From DASSQJ01 sp963726295 (GTDB lineage Bacteria > Actinomycetota > Actinomycetes > Actinomycetales > Dermatophilaceae): 64,000 nucleotides of DNA. How positions within the stretch are numbered: the stretch's first letter is position 1; the number at the start of each line of letters is the position of its first letter. Of this stretch, positions 17,540 through 26,353 are shown piece by piece. The stretch is taken from positions 62,001 to 126,000 of the forward strand of contig CAVSBW010000007.1 of the NCBI GenBank assembly GCA_963726295.1. The letters are read 5' to 3'. A model generated the notes under the pieces. It saw only the letters and a list, made by a program, of their open reading frames with translations. It had not been told where the DNA came from and ran no database searches. A program made the position numbers and the translations under genes.

Positions 17540-18205
17540 TCAGGCGGTGCGGCGGTTCCCGGCGTGCAGGTGGACCACGGTGTCGGCGGTGCCGACGATC
17601 CGGGGGTCGTGCGTCGCCACGACCACCGTCGTCCCCGCCCGTGCCAGCCGCAGCAGCTCGGCCACCACGACCTCGGCGTGGCCCTCGTCCTGGTGGCTCG
17701 TGGGCTCGTCGAGGACGACCACTTCGGGCCCCAGGACCACGGCGCGGGCCAACGCCACCCGCTGCTGCTCACCCCGGGACGCCTGGCCGGCGAGGCGGTC
17801 GGCGAGGTGGTCGAGGTCGAGCCGCTCGAGCAGGCCGGCGGGCAGCTCGCGCCCCCGCACCCAGCAGGGCAGGGCGACGTTGTCCCGGACGGTGAGCTCC
17901 GGGGGCAGCCCCAGGCGCTGCGGCAGGAGGGCCAGCCGGCCCCAGTCGCGGACCGCCACCGCAGGGATGCCGGCGACGAGCACCTCGCCACGGTCGGGGG
18001 GCTCCAGCCCGGCGACTAGCTGGCAGAGCGTCGACTTCCCCGAGCCGGACCGCCCCTCGACGACGACGACCGAACCCGCCGGAGCGGTCATCGACACGTC
18101 GGCGAGGACCGGTACCCCGGCGGAGCGCTCGCCGTGGGTGACCCCGACGACGGTGACCGCCGCGCTCCGGTGCGGGACCGCGGTGGGGCCCCCGTGATCA
18201 CTCAC
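17540..18205 (-). CDS. ABC transporter ATP-binding protein (second ATPase of the exporter)
   Basis: 221 residues from a GTG at 18205 that overlaps the stop of the preceding gene (GTGA). Walker A GRSGSGKSTL (~50), Q-loop LLPQRLGL, Walker B VVVLDEPTS and the H-loop THD are all present. The signature is ASRGEQQRVALARA instead of LSGGQ, so the C-loop is weakened but still has the trailing QQRVALARA. It is a LolD/MacB-type ATPase. It forms one operon with the ATPase at 18202-19044 and the large permease: two unequal ATPases, one permease. Confidence 0.88.
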   Translation of the reverse strand: MSDHGGPTAVPHRSAAVTVVGVTHGERSAGVPVLADVSMTAPAGSVVVVEGRSGSGKSTLCQLVAGLEPPDRGEVLVAGIPAVAVRDWGRLALLPQRLGLPPELTVRDNVALPCWVRGRELPAGLLERLDLDHLADRLAGQASRGEQQRVALARAVVLGPEVVVLDEPTSHQDEGHAEVVVAELLRLARAGTTVVVATHDPRIVGTADTVVHLHAGNRRTA

Positions 18206-19044
18206 GGCTCCTCCTCGGTGGGCTCGAGGACCACCCGGCCGTCCTCGAGGCGCACGACCGCCCGCTGCCCGGGGAACAGGCCGAGGGCCTCGGTGGGCAG
18301 CTGGATGCGGCCGGCCGGGTCGATCGGGGCGGTCGTCAGCGCGCCGCCCCACCGCTCGCTCGAGACCACGCCGTGCCGGAGGCCGACGACGCGGTCGCTG
18401 GCCGCGACCGTGGCCGGGTCGTGGGTGGCGATGACGACCGCACTGCCCGCGGCGGCCACGGCGCGCAGCTCGGCGTGCGCGAGCAGCGCCGTCTCCTCGT
18501 CGAGCTCGGAGGTCGGCTCGTCGCAGAGGACGAGGGGCGGAGCTCCGACGCACGCGCAGGCCAGGGCGACCCGCTGTTGCTCCCCGCCGGACAGCCGCGA
18601 GGCCGGCACCCCGGCGACGGGACCGAGACCGAGACGGCGGAGGACCTCCTGCGCCTCGTCGGGCGGTGCCCCCCGCCAGCGCGCGGCCTGCTCGACGTTG
18701 TCCGCGGCCGAGAGGTGGGGATGCACGCCGTCGGTGGGTCGCTGGGGCACCCAGGCGATGGTCCGTCGTCCGTGGCGACGCCGGTCGCGGGTCCGGAGGG
18801 TCGCCGCGGCCTGACCGAGGACGCGCACCTCGCCGCCACTGGGCCGGTCCCGCAGCGCGAGCAGGGCGAGCAGTGTGGACTTGCCGCTGCCGGACGGACC
18901 CGTGAGCGCGGTGACGGTGCCCGCGTCGAACCGGGCGTCGACCCCGCGCAGGGCATGGGTCTCGCCGGTGAGGGTCGGGTAGATGCGCACCAGCCCCGAG
19001 CACGCGGCCGTGGGCTCGAGGCGCCGGGGTGCGGCCTCCGTCAT
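18202..19044 (-). CDS. ABC transporter ATP-binding protein with C-terminal AbrB-like extension
   Basis: 280 residues from the ATG at 19044, one base after the permease stop. A canonical ATPase domain occupies ~1-225: GPSGSGKSTL, Q-loop VPQRP, signature ASRLSGGEQQRVALAC, Walker B LVLCDEPTSELDE, ATHD. Residues ~235-280 form an extra module with APIDPAGRIQLPTEALGLFP then GQRAVVRLEDGRVVLEP, which looks like a single SpoVT/AbrB swapped-hairpin unit. The extension could dimerise or regulate the ATPase. This reading is an inference. With its neighbours it makes a MacB/LolCDE-like lipid, lipoprotein or peptide exporter. Confidence 0.88.
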   Translation of the reverse strand: MTEAAPRRLEPTAACSGLVRIYPTLTGETHALRGVDARFDAGTVTALTGPSGSGKSTLLALLALRDRPSGGEVRVLGQAAATLRTRDRRRHGRRTIAWVPQRPTDGVHPHLSAADNVEQAARWRGAPPDEAQEVLRRLGLGPVAGVPASRLSGGEQQRVALACACVGAPPLVLCDEPTSELDEETALLAHAELRAVAAAGSAVVIATHDPATVAASDRVVGLRHGVVSSERWGGALTTAPIDPAGRIQLPTEALGLFPGQRAVVRLEDGRVVLEPTEEEP

Positions 19045-19045
19045 C

Positions 19046-21940
19046 TCAGTCCTCGCCACGGAGCACCTCCACGGTCGGCTGCGACGACCGGGCCAGGGCG
19101 CCGGCCGCCCAGGCCCCGGCTCCGGAGAGGACCAGCCACACCGCGCCGACCACGAGTGCGGACGTCGGCAGCTCCAGCGCGGCCGGCGGCGGGAGGGCGT
19201 CGCCCGGTTCGAGCAGCACCGGGCCGAGGGGGCGCAGGGCGAGCAGCGCGAGCGCCGCCAGCCCGGCAGCGGCCACGAGGCCCACGGCCACCTCGATGCC
19301 CCGCGCCGCCGCCGACGCCCGACGCCCGGCGCCGGCCAGCTCGAGCATCCGGTCGGCCGCGGGGGAGCGGCGGGCCAGGCGCACCGCTCCCAGCACGACC
19401 GCGACCAGCCCGAGCAGCCCGAACACGGCGCCCAGGCCCAGCTCGTAGCGGCGGGCCTGGGTGGCCGCCACCCGCACCGGGCGGGCGCGGGCCTCGGCCG
19501 TCGTCCCGGTGACGTCCTGCTCGACGCCGTGCGCGGCCAGGGTGGCGGCCGCGTCGGCGGGGCTGGAGGACCACAGCTCCGGCAGGTACTCGACGACGAC
19601 GTTGCGCGGCGCGTCCGGTCGGGGCCGCAGGCGGGGATCCTGGTTGCCGAGTGCGCTGAAGAAGCCGTCCGCCGGGACCACGAGGGTGGCCGGCCCGGCT
19701 CCGGCCCCGGGAAAGGCCTCGAGCACCCGGGTGACCCGCAGGCCCACCGAGAAGGGCACGGCGTCCGCCACCACCAGGTCGTCGGGCTGCAGGTCGAGCT
19801 GACCGGCGGACCCGACGAGCAGTGCCGGGACGTCGCGGGGCGACTGGCTCCCCCCGGCGAGGCGCGGGAGGGAGCTGCGACCGGCCGCGACCGGGCCGCC
19901 GGGTGTTCCCCAGGCGGCGGCCGCCTCCAGCGACGCCGGGTCCACGACGAGGAGACGGACCCGCTCGGAGCTGCCCGCGAGCGAGGTGTCGGCCCGCCAG
20001 ACCACGCTCTGCCCGCTGGGGAGAGGAGGCGTGCGTCCGACCGGGATCTCGTCGGGCTTGAGGGGGGTGCCGTCCTCCGGCATCTCCGCGGCCATCGGTG
20101 CCCCCGGGTCGAGCACCCACGAGGAGGGCAGGCCGTACACGACCTCGGCGCCGACCTCGGTGGCGGCCCGGTCGACGACGGTGGCCTCGAGCGAGGCGAG
20201 CGCCGCGACCGAGAACACGAGCATCGCCAGGCCGGTGGCGGCCATGGCGGTGCCGGTCTGACGGGCCCGGTCCGGTGCACGGAGCCGCCGTCCGGCGAGC
20301 CAGCGGGCGACCGACGCGCTGCCGTGCGGCGGGCGCCCCGGCCGCACCCGGCGCATCGCCGCGTGGAGCACGGTGGACCCGACCGCGGCGACCGCCGCGA
20401 CGACGAGCGGGGGGACGAGGAGGTCGAGGGGCCCGAGCGGCTCCCCGGTGGAGCGCGGCCGGGTGACCAGGCCGACGATCGCGGCCGCGGCGACCGCCAC
20501 GAGCACCGCCAGCCACGGCACCCGCAGCCGGTCCAGCCCGCGCAGCCGCCTCGACTCGGCCACCGTGGCCACGGCGGCGACGACCCCCGCCACGGCCAGG
20601 GCGACCAGCACGGCGCCCGCGCACCACACGACCGAGGCCGCCAGGGTCGACGCGCTCGGTGGCCCCGCTCCCACCGTGCCCGTGACCACGACCCGGGCGA
20701 GCGCCCATCCGGCCGCCCCGCCGACGACGGCGGCGGGCAGCAGCTCGACCACGTGGAGGAGTCCCGACGACCAGGGGGTGCGACCGGTGCCGGCGGCGAG
20801 CAGCACCTCGCGCCGGCGACGTGTGGTGGCGTGGCCCGCGACCGCGACGACGAGCGCGAGGGAGAGCGCCAGGCCGGTGCGGGTGGCGGCCTCGGCTCCT
20901 CGACGGGCCGTGTCCGTGAGGGCCTCGGCCCGGGCCGTCAGGTCCTCGATGCCGCTGACCACGGCGGGGCGCAGGGCCAGCTGGAGGTCGAGGACGTCCG
21001 GGCTGGTGGCGAGGTCGTGACGGAGGGCCGCGACACCGTCGGCGGTGGCGCGAAGCCGTGCCAGCCGGGGCCGCCCCGGATCGAGCCGCGAGACCGCGGA
21101 CCACAGCAGCTGGTCGCCGGTGGCCCGGGCCAGCTCCCCGGCGGTGTCGGTGTCGGTGACGAGCAGGTGGGCGCGCAGGGTCGAGCGCTCGGCGTCGGTG
21201 GGGAACCCCTCGCTCGCCAGGTCGGTCCACACCCGCTGCCCCGGTGGCTGCCGAGGGGTGCGCCCGTCGCCCTCCACGGCGTAGGTTCCCGCGAGCCGGG
21301 TGTTCGCCGTGCCCGTGCGGGGGAGACCCTTCAGCCCCACCGTGAGGTCGTCCCCCGGACGGACGCCCAGGTCGGCGGCCACGGGGTCGGGTAGCCAGAC
21401 CCCGCCCGGTCCGGTCGCCCGGCCCGTCACCACGAGCACCGCGGCCGGGTCCTGGAGGCCGATGGTGCGCACCGGGGCCGCCGCGCCGTCGGTGGAGACG
21501 ACCGGCCCCACGGGGTCGTAGAGGAGCTTCGGATGGAGCTCGGTCGACACCGACTGGGCCGTGACCCGGGGCGGCCCGAGCCCGGGCACGTCCTCGAGCG
21601 CCGTGAGCAGGTCGGACCAGCCGGCGCTCGTCGGGTCGACACCACCGTTCAGGCGCGCCACCGCCGCCTCCTTCGCGGGCGCGCCCTCCGGGACGGCGTC
21701 GAGGACGGTGGTGAGGGAGGCGTCCGAGACCGCCTCGGCGTAGAGGGGTCCGGCGGCCGCGTTGGCGCCGACCAGCGTCAGCACCCCGACGACGAGGGCG
21801 AGGGCCAGGAGGTCGTGGAGCAGCCGCCGGGGGGCCGCCCGCCAGAGGGGCGGGAGGAGCCGGGGCCGGCGGGGCGGCGGAGGCCCCGGCGACGAGCGCA
21901 CGGCCTCGGCACCGACCGTCGTCCCTGGCGTACCCGGCAT
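19046..21940 (-). CDS. FtsX/MacB-type ABC transporter permease
   Basis: 964 residues from the ATG at 21940; a GTG at 22000 would add 20 residues. One TM helix at ~35-60 (LLHDLLALALVVGVLTLVGA) is followed by a large ~300-residue extracytoplasmic domain. A first FtsX block (three TM helices, RTGLALSLALVVAVAGHATT), further helices, a second extracytoplasmic domain and a final FtsX-like block (YELGLGAVFGLLGLVAVVLG) complete it. This duplicated layout (about 10 TM) is typical of large actinobacterial MacB-like permeases that extract substrates from the membrane rather than pump through it. First gene of the three-gene operon. Confidence 0.87.
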   Translation of the reverse strand: MPGTPGTTVGAEAVRSSPGPPPPRRPRLLPPLWRAAPRRLLHDLLALALVVGVLTLVGANAAAGPLYAEAVSDASLTTVLDAVPEGAPAKEAAVARLNGGVDPTSAGWSDLLTALEDVPGLGPPRVTAQSVSTELHPKLLYDPVGPVVSTDGAAAPVRTIGLQDPAAVLVVTGRATGPGGVWLPDPVAADLGVRPGDDLTVGLKGLPRTGTANTRLAGTYAVEGDGRTPRQPPGQRVWTDLASEGFPTDAERSTLRAHLLVTDTDTAGELARATGDQLLWSAVSRLDPGRPRLARLRATADGVAALRHDLATSPDVLDLQLALRPAVVSGIEDLTARAEALTDTARRGAEAATRTGLALSLALVVAVAGHATTRRRREVLLAAGTGRTPWSSGLLHVVELLPAAVVGGAAGWALARVVVTGTVGAGPPSASTLAASVVWCAGAVLVALAVAGVVAAVATVAESRRLRGLDRLRVPWLAVLVAVAAAAIVGLVTRPRSTGEPLGPLDLLVPPLVVAAVAAVGSTVLHAAMRRVRPGRPPHGSASVARWLAGRRLRAPDRARQTGTAMAATGLAMLVFSVAALASLEATVVDRAATEVGAEVVYGLPSSWVLDPGAPMAAEMPEDGTPLKPDEIPVGRTPPLPSGQSVVWRADTSLAGSSERVRLLVVDPASLEAAAAWGTPGGPVAAGRSSLPRLAGGSQSPRDVPALLVGSAGQLDLQPDDLVVADAVPFSVGLRVTRVLEAFPGAGAGPATLVVPADGFFSALGNQDPRLRPRPDAPRNVVVEYLPELWSSSPADAAATLAAHGVEQDVTGTTAEARARPVRVAATQARRYELGLGAVFGLLGLVAVVLGAVRLARRSPAADRMLELAGAGRRASAAARGIEVAVGLVAAAGLAALALLALRPLGPVLLEPGDALPPPAALELPTSALVVGAVWLVLSGAGAWAAGALARSSQPTVEVLRGED

Positions 21941-22085
21941 CAGTGCCCCGTCGCGGTGTCTCCGTGCCGGGGCCGACGGCGGCGCCGTCGTGACGCCCAC
22001 CGGCGCAGCGCACGTCCCGGCTCCGGGCAGGCCCGGACGGGACGGAGGTCATGCTAGCCCCGGGCCTGACGCCGACCGACGGACA

Positions 22086-22136
22086 GGAACCTTCACCGAA
22101 GGACGGCTTCGCAACACGTCGGTCGGTGAAGGTTCC
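22086..22136. promoter_or_regulatory. 14-bp perfect inverted repeat in a divergent promoter region
   Basis: GGAACCTTCACCGA (22086-22099) is matched by TCGGTGAAGGTTCC (22123-22136) across a 23-nt spacer. It lies between the divergent permease and alcohol dehydrogenase genes. It could be a two-site operator or an RNA hairpin in one of the leaders. No regulator gene is adjacent. Confidence 0.55.
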
Positions 22137-22187
22137 GGCATCCGGAGGGAAAGTTGCGGCGCCCGCCGACGGCCGCACACTGTGACG

Positions 22188-23204
22188 GTGCGAGGAGCAG
22201 TGATCCACGGGACCCGCGACGTCCGCGTCGAGGACCGCGACGACCCCACCGTCCGCGAACCGACGGACGCCGTGGTCCGCACGGTCGCCGCCTGCGTCTG
22301 CGGCTCCGACCTCTGGACCTACCGCGACGCGGCCCGGCTGAAGGGTCCGCGACCGTTCGGGCACGAGTACGTCGGCGTCGTCGAGGCGGTCGGCGACGAC
22401 GTCACGTCGGTCCGGCCCGGACAGTTCGTCGTGGGCGGGTTCCTCTTCAGCGACGGCACCTGCCCCGCCTGCCGGAAGGGCGCGCACGCCAACTGCCTCA
22501 ACGGCGGCGGGTACGACGGGTGCCAGGCCGAGTACATCCGGGTGCCGTACGCCGACGGCACGCTCGTCCCGACCCCCGAGCACCCGGACGACTCGATGGT
22601 GCCGGGCCTGCTCACCCTCTCCGACGTGATGGCCACCGGATGGCACGCCGCGGTCTCCGCCGACGTGCGCCCGGGCAGCACCGTGGTCGTCGTCGGTGAC
22701 GGGGCCGTGGGCCTGTGCGGCGTGCTGGCCGCCGTCGAGATGGGTGCCGAGCGGGTGGTCGCCATGAGCCGCCACGAGCCGCGCCAGGCCCTGGCCCGCG
22801 AGTTCGGCGCCACCGACGTGGTCGCCGAACGCGGTGACGAGGGGGTCGAGGCCGTGTACGAGCTCACCGACGGCATCGGCGCCGACGCCGTCCTCGAGTG
22901 CGTCGGCACCCACGGCTCCGTCGAGCAGGCGCTGAGGTCCGCCCGGCCCGGTGCGACGGTGGGCTGGGTCGGCCTGCCCCACGTCACCGACATCGACCAG
23001 TCGAACATGTTCTGGCGCAACGTCGGCCTGCGCGGCGGTCCGGCGCCGGTGCGCCACTACCTGCCCGACCTCCTCCAGCGGGTGTGGTCCGGGACCATCG
23101 ACCCGGGCCGGGTCTTCGACCTCACGCTGCCCCTCGAGCAGGCCGCGGAGGGCTACGCCGCCATGGACGAGCGCCGTTCGGTCAAGGCGCTGCTGCGCCC
23201 CTGA
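22188..23204 (+). CDS. Zinc-dependent alcohol dehydrogenase (MDR superfamily)
   Basis: 338 residues from a GTG at 22188 (GTG 22182 also possible). Catalytic zinc ligands are visible in CVCGSDLW and GHEYVGVVEAVGDDV. The structural-zinc lobe is partly kept as GTCPACRKGAHANC. The Rossmann motif VVVGDGAVGLCGVLAAVEMG is followed by ERVVAMSRHEPRQALAREFG; the Arg/His after the second strand suggests NADP(H) or mixed use. The C-terminal part holds the segment MFWRNVGLRGGPAPVRHYLP. It oxidises or reduces an unidentified alcohol or aldehyde. It is followed by beta-oxidation genes, but a likely separate promoter precedes the next gene. Confidence 0.9.
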   Translation: MRGAVIHGTRDVRVEDRDDPTVREPTDAVVRTVAACVCGSDLWTYRDAARLKGPRPFGHEYVGVVEAVGDDVTSVRPGQFVVGGFLFSDGTCPACRKGAHANCLNGGGYDGCQAEYIRVPYADGTLVPTPEHPDDSMVPGLLTLSDVMATGWHAAVSADVRPGSTVVVVGDGAVGLCGVLAAVEMGAERVVAMSRHEPRQALAREFGATDVVAERGDEGVEAVYELTDGIGADAVLECVGTHGSVEQALRSARPGATVGWVGLPHVTDIDQSNMFWRNVGLRGGPAPVRHYLPDLLQRVWSGTIDPGRVFDLTLPLEQAAEGYAAMDERRSVKALLRP

Positions 23205-23265
23205 GGAGGGCGGCGAACGGCCGGAGTAGGTTGCGAGGAGCCAGAACTCCCCGACAGGAGGACCG

Positions 23266-24501
23266 ATGGACCTCACCCCATCTCCCCGCGCCCTCGAGCT
23301 CGAGGCTACCCTCGAGGAGTTCATGCGCGAGCGGGTCGTCCCGGAGGAGACGGCGTTCCGTCGCTGGCGGGAGACGCACGGCGCCGAGGACAACTCGGTG
23401 CCCCCGGTGGTCGAGGAGCTGAAGGCCGAGGCGCGAGGGCGCGGGCTGTGGAACCTCTTCCTGCCCGACGAGTCGGGGCTCACCCAGCTCGAGTACGCCC
23501 GCCTCGCCGAGCTGTCCGGCTGGAGCCTCGAGCTCGCCCCGGAGGCGATGAACTGCAGCGCTCCCGACACCGGCAACATGGAGCTGCTCCACCTCCTCGG
23601 CACCCCCGAGCAGAAGGAGCAGTGGCTCGAGCCGCTCCTCGACGGCCGCATCCGCTCGGCCTTCTCGATGACCGAGCCGGGCGTGGCCAGCAGCGACGCC
23701 CGGAACATCGAGACACGCATCGAGCGCGACGGCGACGAGCTCGTCATCACCGGTCGCAAGTGGTGGAGCACCGGCGCGGCCGACCCGCGGTGCCGCGTCC
23801 TCGTCGTCATGGGCAAGACCGACCCGGACGCGCCGGAGCACCGCCAGCAGACGATGGTCATCGTGCCGGTCGACACCCCCGGGGTCGAGCTCGTGCGGTC
23901 CACGCCGGTGCTGGGGCAGCACCACTTCCAGGGACACGTCGAGATCGCGTACGACCACGTCCGGGTCCCCGTGTCGAACGTCCTCGGCGAGATGGGCGGT
24001 GGCTTCGCGGCCGCCCAGATGCGGCTCGGCCCGGGACGCATCCACCACGCGATGCGCGCGCTGGGCGCGGCCGAGCGTGCCCTGGCGCTGATGGTGGCGC
24101 GCGCCAGGGAGCGGGTGGCGTTCGGCCGTCCGCTGGCCGAGCAGTCCTCGGTCCAGGAGAAGATCGCGCGCTCCCGCATCGAGATCGACCAGGCCCGTGC
24201 CATCTGCCACCTGGCGGCCGCGACCATCGACACGCAGGGCAACAAGGCGGCCCGGTACCTCGTGTCCATGGCCAAGGTGGCCGTGCCCCGGGCTGCGTGC
24301 GACGTCATCGACCGCGCCATCCAGGTGCACGGGGGGGCGGGGGTCAGCGACGACACCCCGCTGGCCGAGATGTACGCCTGGCACCGGGCGATGCGGATCT
24401 TCGACGGCCCCGACGAGGTGCACCTGATGACGCTGGCACGCGCGGAGCTGCGCTCGCAGCCCCGGCTGCCGGGCGCGGTCGCGCCGAGGCGCCGGCGGTG
24501 A
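23266..24501 (+). CDS. Acyl-CoA dehydrogenase
   Basis: 411 residues; ATG at 23266 preceded by the Shine-Dalgarno ACAGGAGGACCG. A TAGGTT hexamer at about 23227 may be a -10 element. The family signature AFSMTEPGVASSDARNIETR (substrate and FAD binding) is present at ~130-150, and GRKWWSTGAADPRCRVLVVM follows. The C-terminal helical bundle has RERVAFGRPLAEQSSVQEKI and IQVHGGAGVSDDTPLAEMYA, the region around the catalytic base of long- and branched-chain enzymes. It introduces the alpha-beta double bond into acyl-CoA in the cytoplasm. Translationally coupled by GTGA to the enoyl-CoA hydratase. Confidence 0.94.
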   Translation: MDLTPSPRALELEATLEEFMRERVVPEETAFRRWRETHGAEDNSVPPVVEELKAEARGRGLWNLFLPDESGLTQLEYARLAELSGWSLELAPEAMNCSAPDTGNMELLHLLGTPEQKEQWLEPLLDGRIRSAFSMTEPGVASSDARNIETRIERDGDELVITGRKWWSTGAADPRCRVLVVMGKTDPDAPEHRQQTMVIVPVDTPGVELVRSTPVLGQHHFQGHVEIAYDHVRVPVSNVLGEMGGGFAAAQMRLGPGRIHHAMRALGAAERALALMVARARERVAFGRPLAEQSSVQEKIARSRIEIDQARAICHLAAATIDTQGNKAARYLVSMAKVAVPRAACDVIDRAIQVHGGAGVSDDTPLAEMYAWHRAMRIFDGPDEVHLMTLARAELRSQPRLPGAVAPRRRR

Positions 24502-25271
24502 GCGCCCCGGTCCGCTTCGAGGTGGCGGCGGGCGTGGCGCGCGTCGTGCTGGACGCCCCGGAACGGCTCAACGCCGTCGACGCCGAGATGCTCGAGGCGG
24601 TGGTGGCCCACGTGGAGGCGGCGGGGGAGGACCCCGGTGTCCGGGTGGTGGTGCTCACCGGGTCCGGGCGCGGGTTCTGCTCGGGCGCTGACCTGTCCGC
24701 GGCGGCGGAGTCCGCCGGCGAGCTCGACGACGCCACGCTGCGAGGGGTCGGCGCCGTGGCACGGGCCCTGGTGGCGTGTCCGCGGCCGACGGTGGCCCTG
24801 GTGAACGGCGTGGCCGCGGGGGCGGGGGCGTCGATGGCGCTCGCCTGCGACTACGTGCTGGCCACCGCGTCGGCCTCCTTCGTCCTCGCCTTCGCCCGCA
24901 TCGGGCTGATGCCGGACGGCGGGGCCACCGCGCTCGTCGCCGCCTCGGTGGGCCGCGCCCGGGCGATGCGGATGGCGCTGACCGGGGAGAAGGTGCCGGC
25001 CCCCCTCGCGGCCGAGTGGGGCCTGGTGTCCGAGTGCGTGGCCGACGACGCCTTCGCCGACCGCTCGGCAGAGCTGCTGGCCCAGCTCGTGGCCTTCTCG
25101 CCGACGGGTGCCGCCGCCACGAAGGCTGCGGTCAACGGCGCCGCGCTCGACCTCGACGCGGCGCTCGAGGTCGAGGAGCGCGACCAGGCGCGGCTGCTCC
25201 GCTCGGCGGACGCCCGGGAGGGCGTGACCGCCTTCCTCGAGAAGCGCCCGCCGGTCTTCGGTGGCGGATGA
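24498..25271 (+). CDS. Enoyl-CoA hydratase/isomerase family protein
   Basis: 257 residues from a GTG overlapping the dehydrogenase stop. The crotonase oxyanion-hole motif GSGRGFCSGADLSAA is at ~55-70, and the second signature VNGVAAGAGASMALACDYVL at ~97-116. FARIGLMPDGGATALVAASV corresponds to the catalytic segment, but the position of the usual Glu (E-x-x-x-G) reads ARIGLMPDGG with Asp, so hydratase versus isomerase activity cannot be fixed. Works with the preceding dehydrogenase in fatty-acid or branched-acid oxidation. Confidence 0.9.
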   Translation: MSAPVRFEVAAGVARVVLDAPERLNAVDAEMLEAVVAHVEAAGEDPGVRVVVLTGSGRGFCSGADLSAAAESAGELDDATLRGVGAVARALVACPRPTVALVNGVAAGAGASMALACDYVLATASASFVLAFARIGLMPDGGATALVAASVGRARAMRMALTGEKVPAPLAAEWGLVSECVADDAFADRSAELLAQLVAFSPTGAAATKAAVNGAALDLDAALEVEERDQARLLRSADAREGVTAFLEKRPPVFGGG

Positions 25272-25353
25272 CGGGCGCGGGCCGTGTGCGCATCGGGTCG
25301 GGAGCTGTCGTGGGCGCCCGAACCCTGAGGCGGTCCACCGGCGGTCGAGTGCA

Positions 25354-25395
25354 GGCAACACGCAGGGGATCACGGGGAGTTCCCTGCGTGTTGCC
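25354..25395. terminator. 14-bp stem hairpin terminator after the beta-oxidation pair
   Basis: GGCAACACGCAGGG (25354-25367) pairs perfectly with CCCTGCGTGTTGCC (25382-25395) around a 14-nt loop. It lies 82 bp after the hydratase stop and ~95 bp before the HAD gene, consistent with ending the upstream transcript. Confidence 0.7.
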
Positions 25396-25490
25396 TCCCC
25401 TCGGGACCGTCCCACGTTCATCCGGTGCCGGAGCCGGGTACGGACGAGCCGGCTCGTGACCGTGACGACCACCGACCGACTGGAGATGCC

Positions 25491-26198
25491 ATGACCGACG
25501 AACCCGCCGACCGGCGCGCCGCCCCGGCGCCGAGGGCGGTGCTGCTCGACGTCGACGGCACGCTCGTCGACACGTCGTACGTGCACGCGACCTGCTGGTG
25601 GCAGGCCCTGCGCGAGCACGGCCACCTCGTGCCGATGGCACGGATCCACCGGGCCATCGGGATGGGCTCGGACCGGATCGTCGGGCACCTGCTGGGTGAG
25701 CACGACGAGTCCGTCGACGACGCGGTGGTCGCCTCGCACGGCGCGCTCATCGCGGCGTGGCACGAGCGGATCGTGCCCCTGCCCGGCGCCCGCGAGCTGG
25801 TGCGCCGGTGCCACGACGAGGGGCTGCTCGTCGTCCTGTCCACCTCCGCCGGCCGCGGCGACCTCGACGCCCTCCGTCGCGCGCTGGACGCCGACGACTG
25901 GGTCGACGAGTCGACGACGAGCTCCGACGCGAGCACGAGCAAGCCCGCGCCGGACATCGTCGAGGTGGCGCTGGAGCGGATCGACGTCGCTGCGGAGGAG
26001 GCCGTCTTCGTGGGTGACTCCGTGTGGGACGCCGAGGCCGCCGGCTCGATCGCGATGCCGTGCATCGGCGTCGAGTGCGGCGGCACGAGCGCCGCGGAGC
26101 TGCGGGCCGCCGGCTGCGTCGCCACCTACGCCGACCCCGCCGACCTGCTCGAGCACTGGTCGGACTCACCGCTGGCCGGGGCGGCCCGGGCCCGGTGA
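25491..26198 (+). CDS. HAD-family phosphatase (beta-phosphoglucomutase/phosphoglycolate phosphatase-like)
   Basis: 235 residues from the ATG at 25491 (upstream TGGAGATGCC). All four HAD motifs are present: I, LLDVDGTLVDTSYVHATCWW (nucleophile Asp, acid Asp); II, VVLSTSAGRGD; III, the Lys in SKPAPDIVEVAL; IV, VFVGDSVWDAEAA. A helical cap of type C1 (residues ~35-105) fits the PGP/beta-PGM subfamily. The substrate is a small phosphorylated metabolite. It stands just upstream of gpgS but has its own spacer (155 bp without detectable features), so a link is unproven. Confidence 0.88.
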   Translation: MTDEPADRRAAPAPRAVLLDVDGTLVDTSYVHATCWWQALREHGHLVPMARIHRAIGMGSDRIVGHLLGEHDESVDDAVVASHGALIAAWHERIVPLPGARELVRRCHDEGLLVVLSTSAGRGDLDALRRALDADDWVDESTTSSDASTSKPAPDIVEVALERIDVAAEEAVFVGDSVWDAEAAGSIAMPCIGVECGGTSAAELRAAGCVATYADPADLLEHWSDSPLAGAARAR

Positions 26199-26353
26199 GC
26201 GGGCGGAGCCGGGGTCGGTGCCGGTCGCAGCCGGTGGCGTGCCGTGGCCGGCGGTGGCGGCGCGTCCGACCGCGACGTCGACCGGTGGGCGACCCTGTCG
26301 AGGGATGGGCCGGCGCCGACGGGCGGTCCGGTCCCGACGTCTAGGGTGATGCC

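Noticed and set aside
22086..25395. The inverted repeats at 22086-22136 and 25354-25395 as ends of an insertion element.
   Set aside because: Their arm sequences differ, no target duplication was seen, and the genes between encode ordinary metabolism with no transposase.
19041..26156. A minus-strand frame open for 2371 codons.
   Set aside because: It runs antisense or out of frame to seven well-supported genes on both strands. It has Arg/Gly/Pro/His-biased composition and no family motifs; such long open shadows are a by-product of very high GC.
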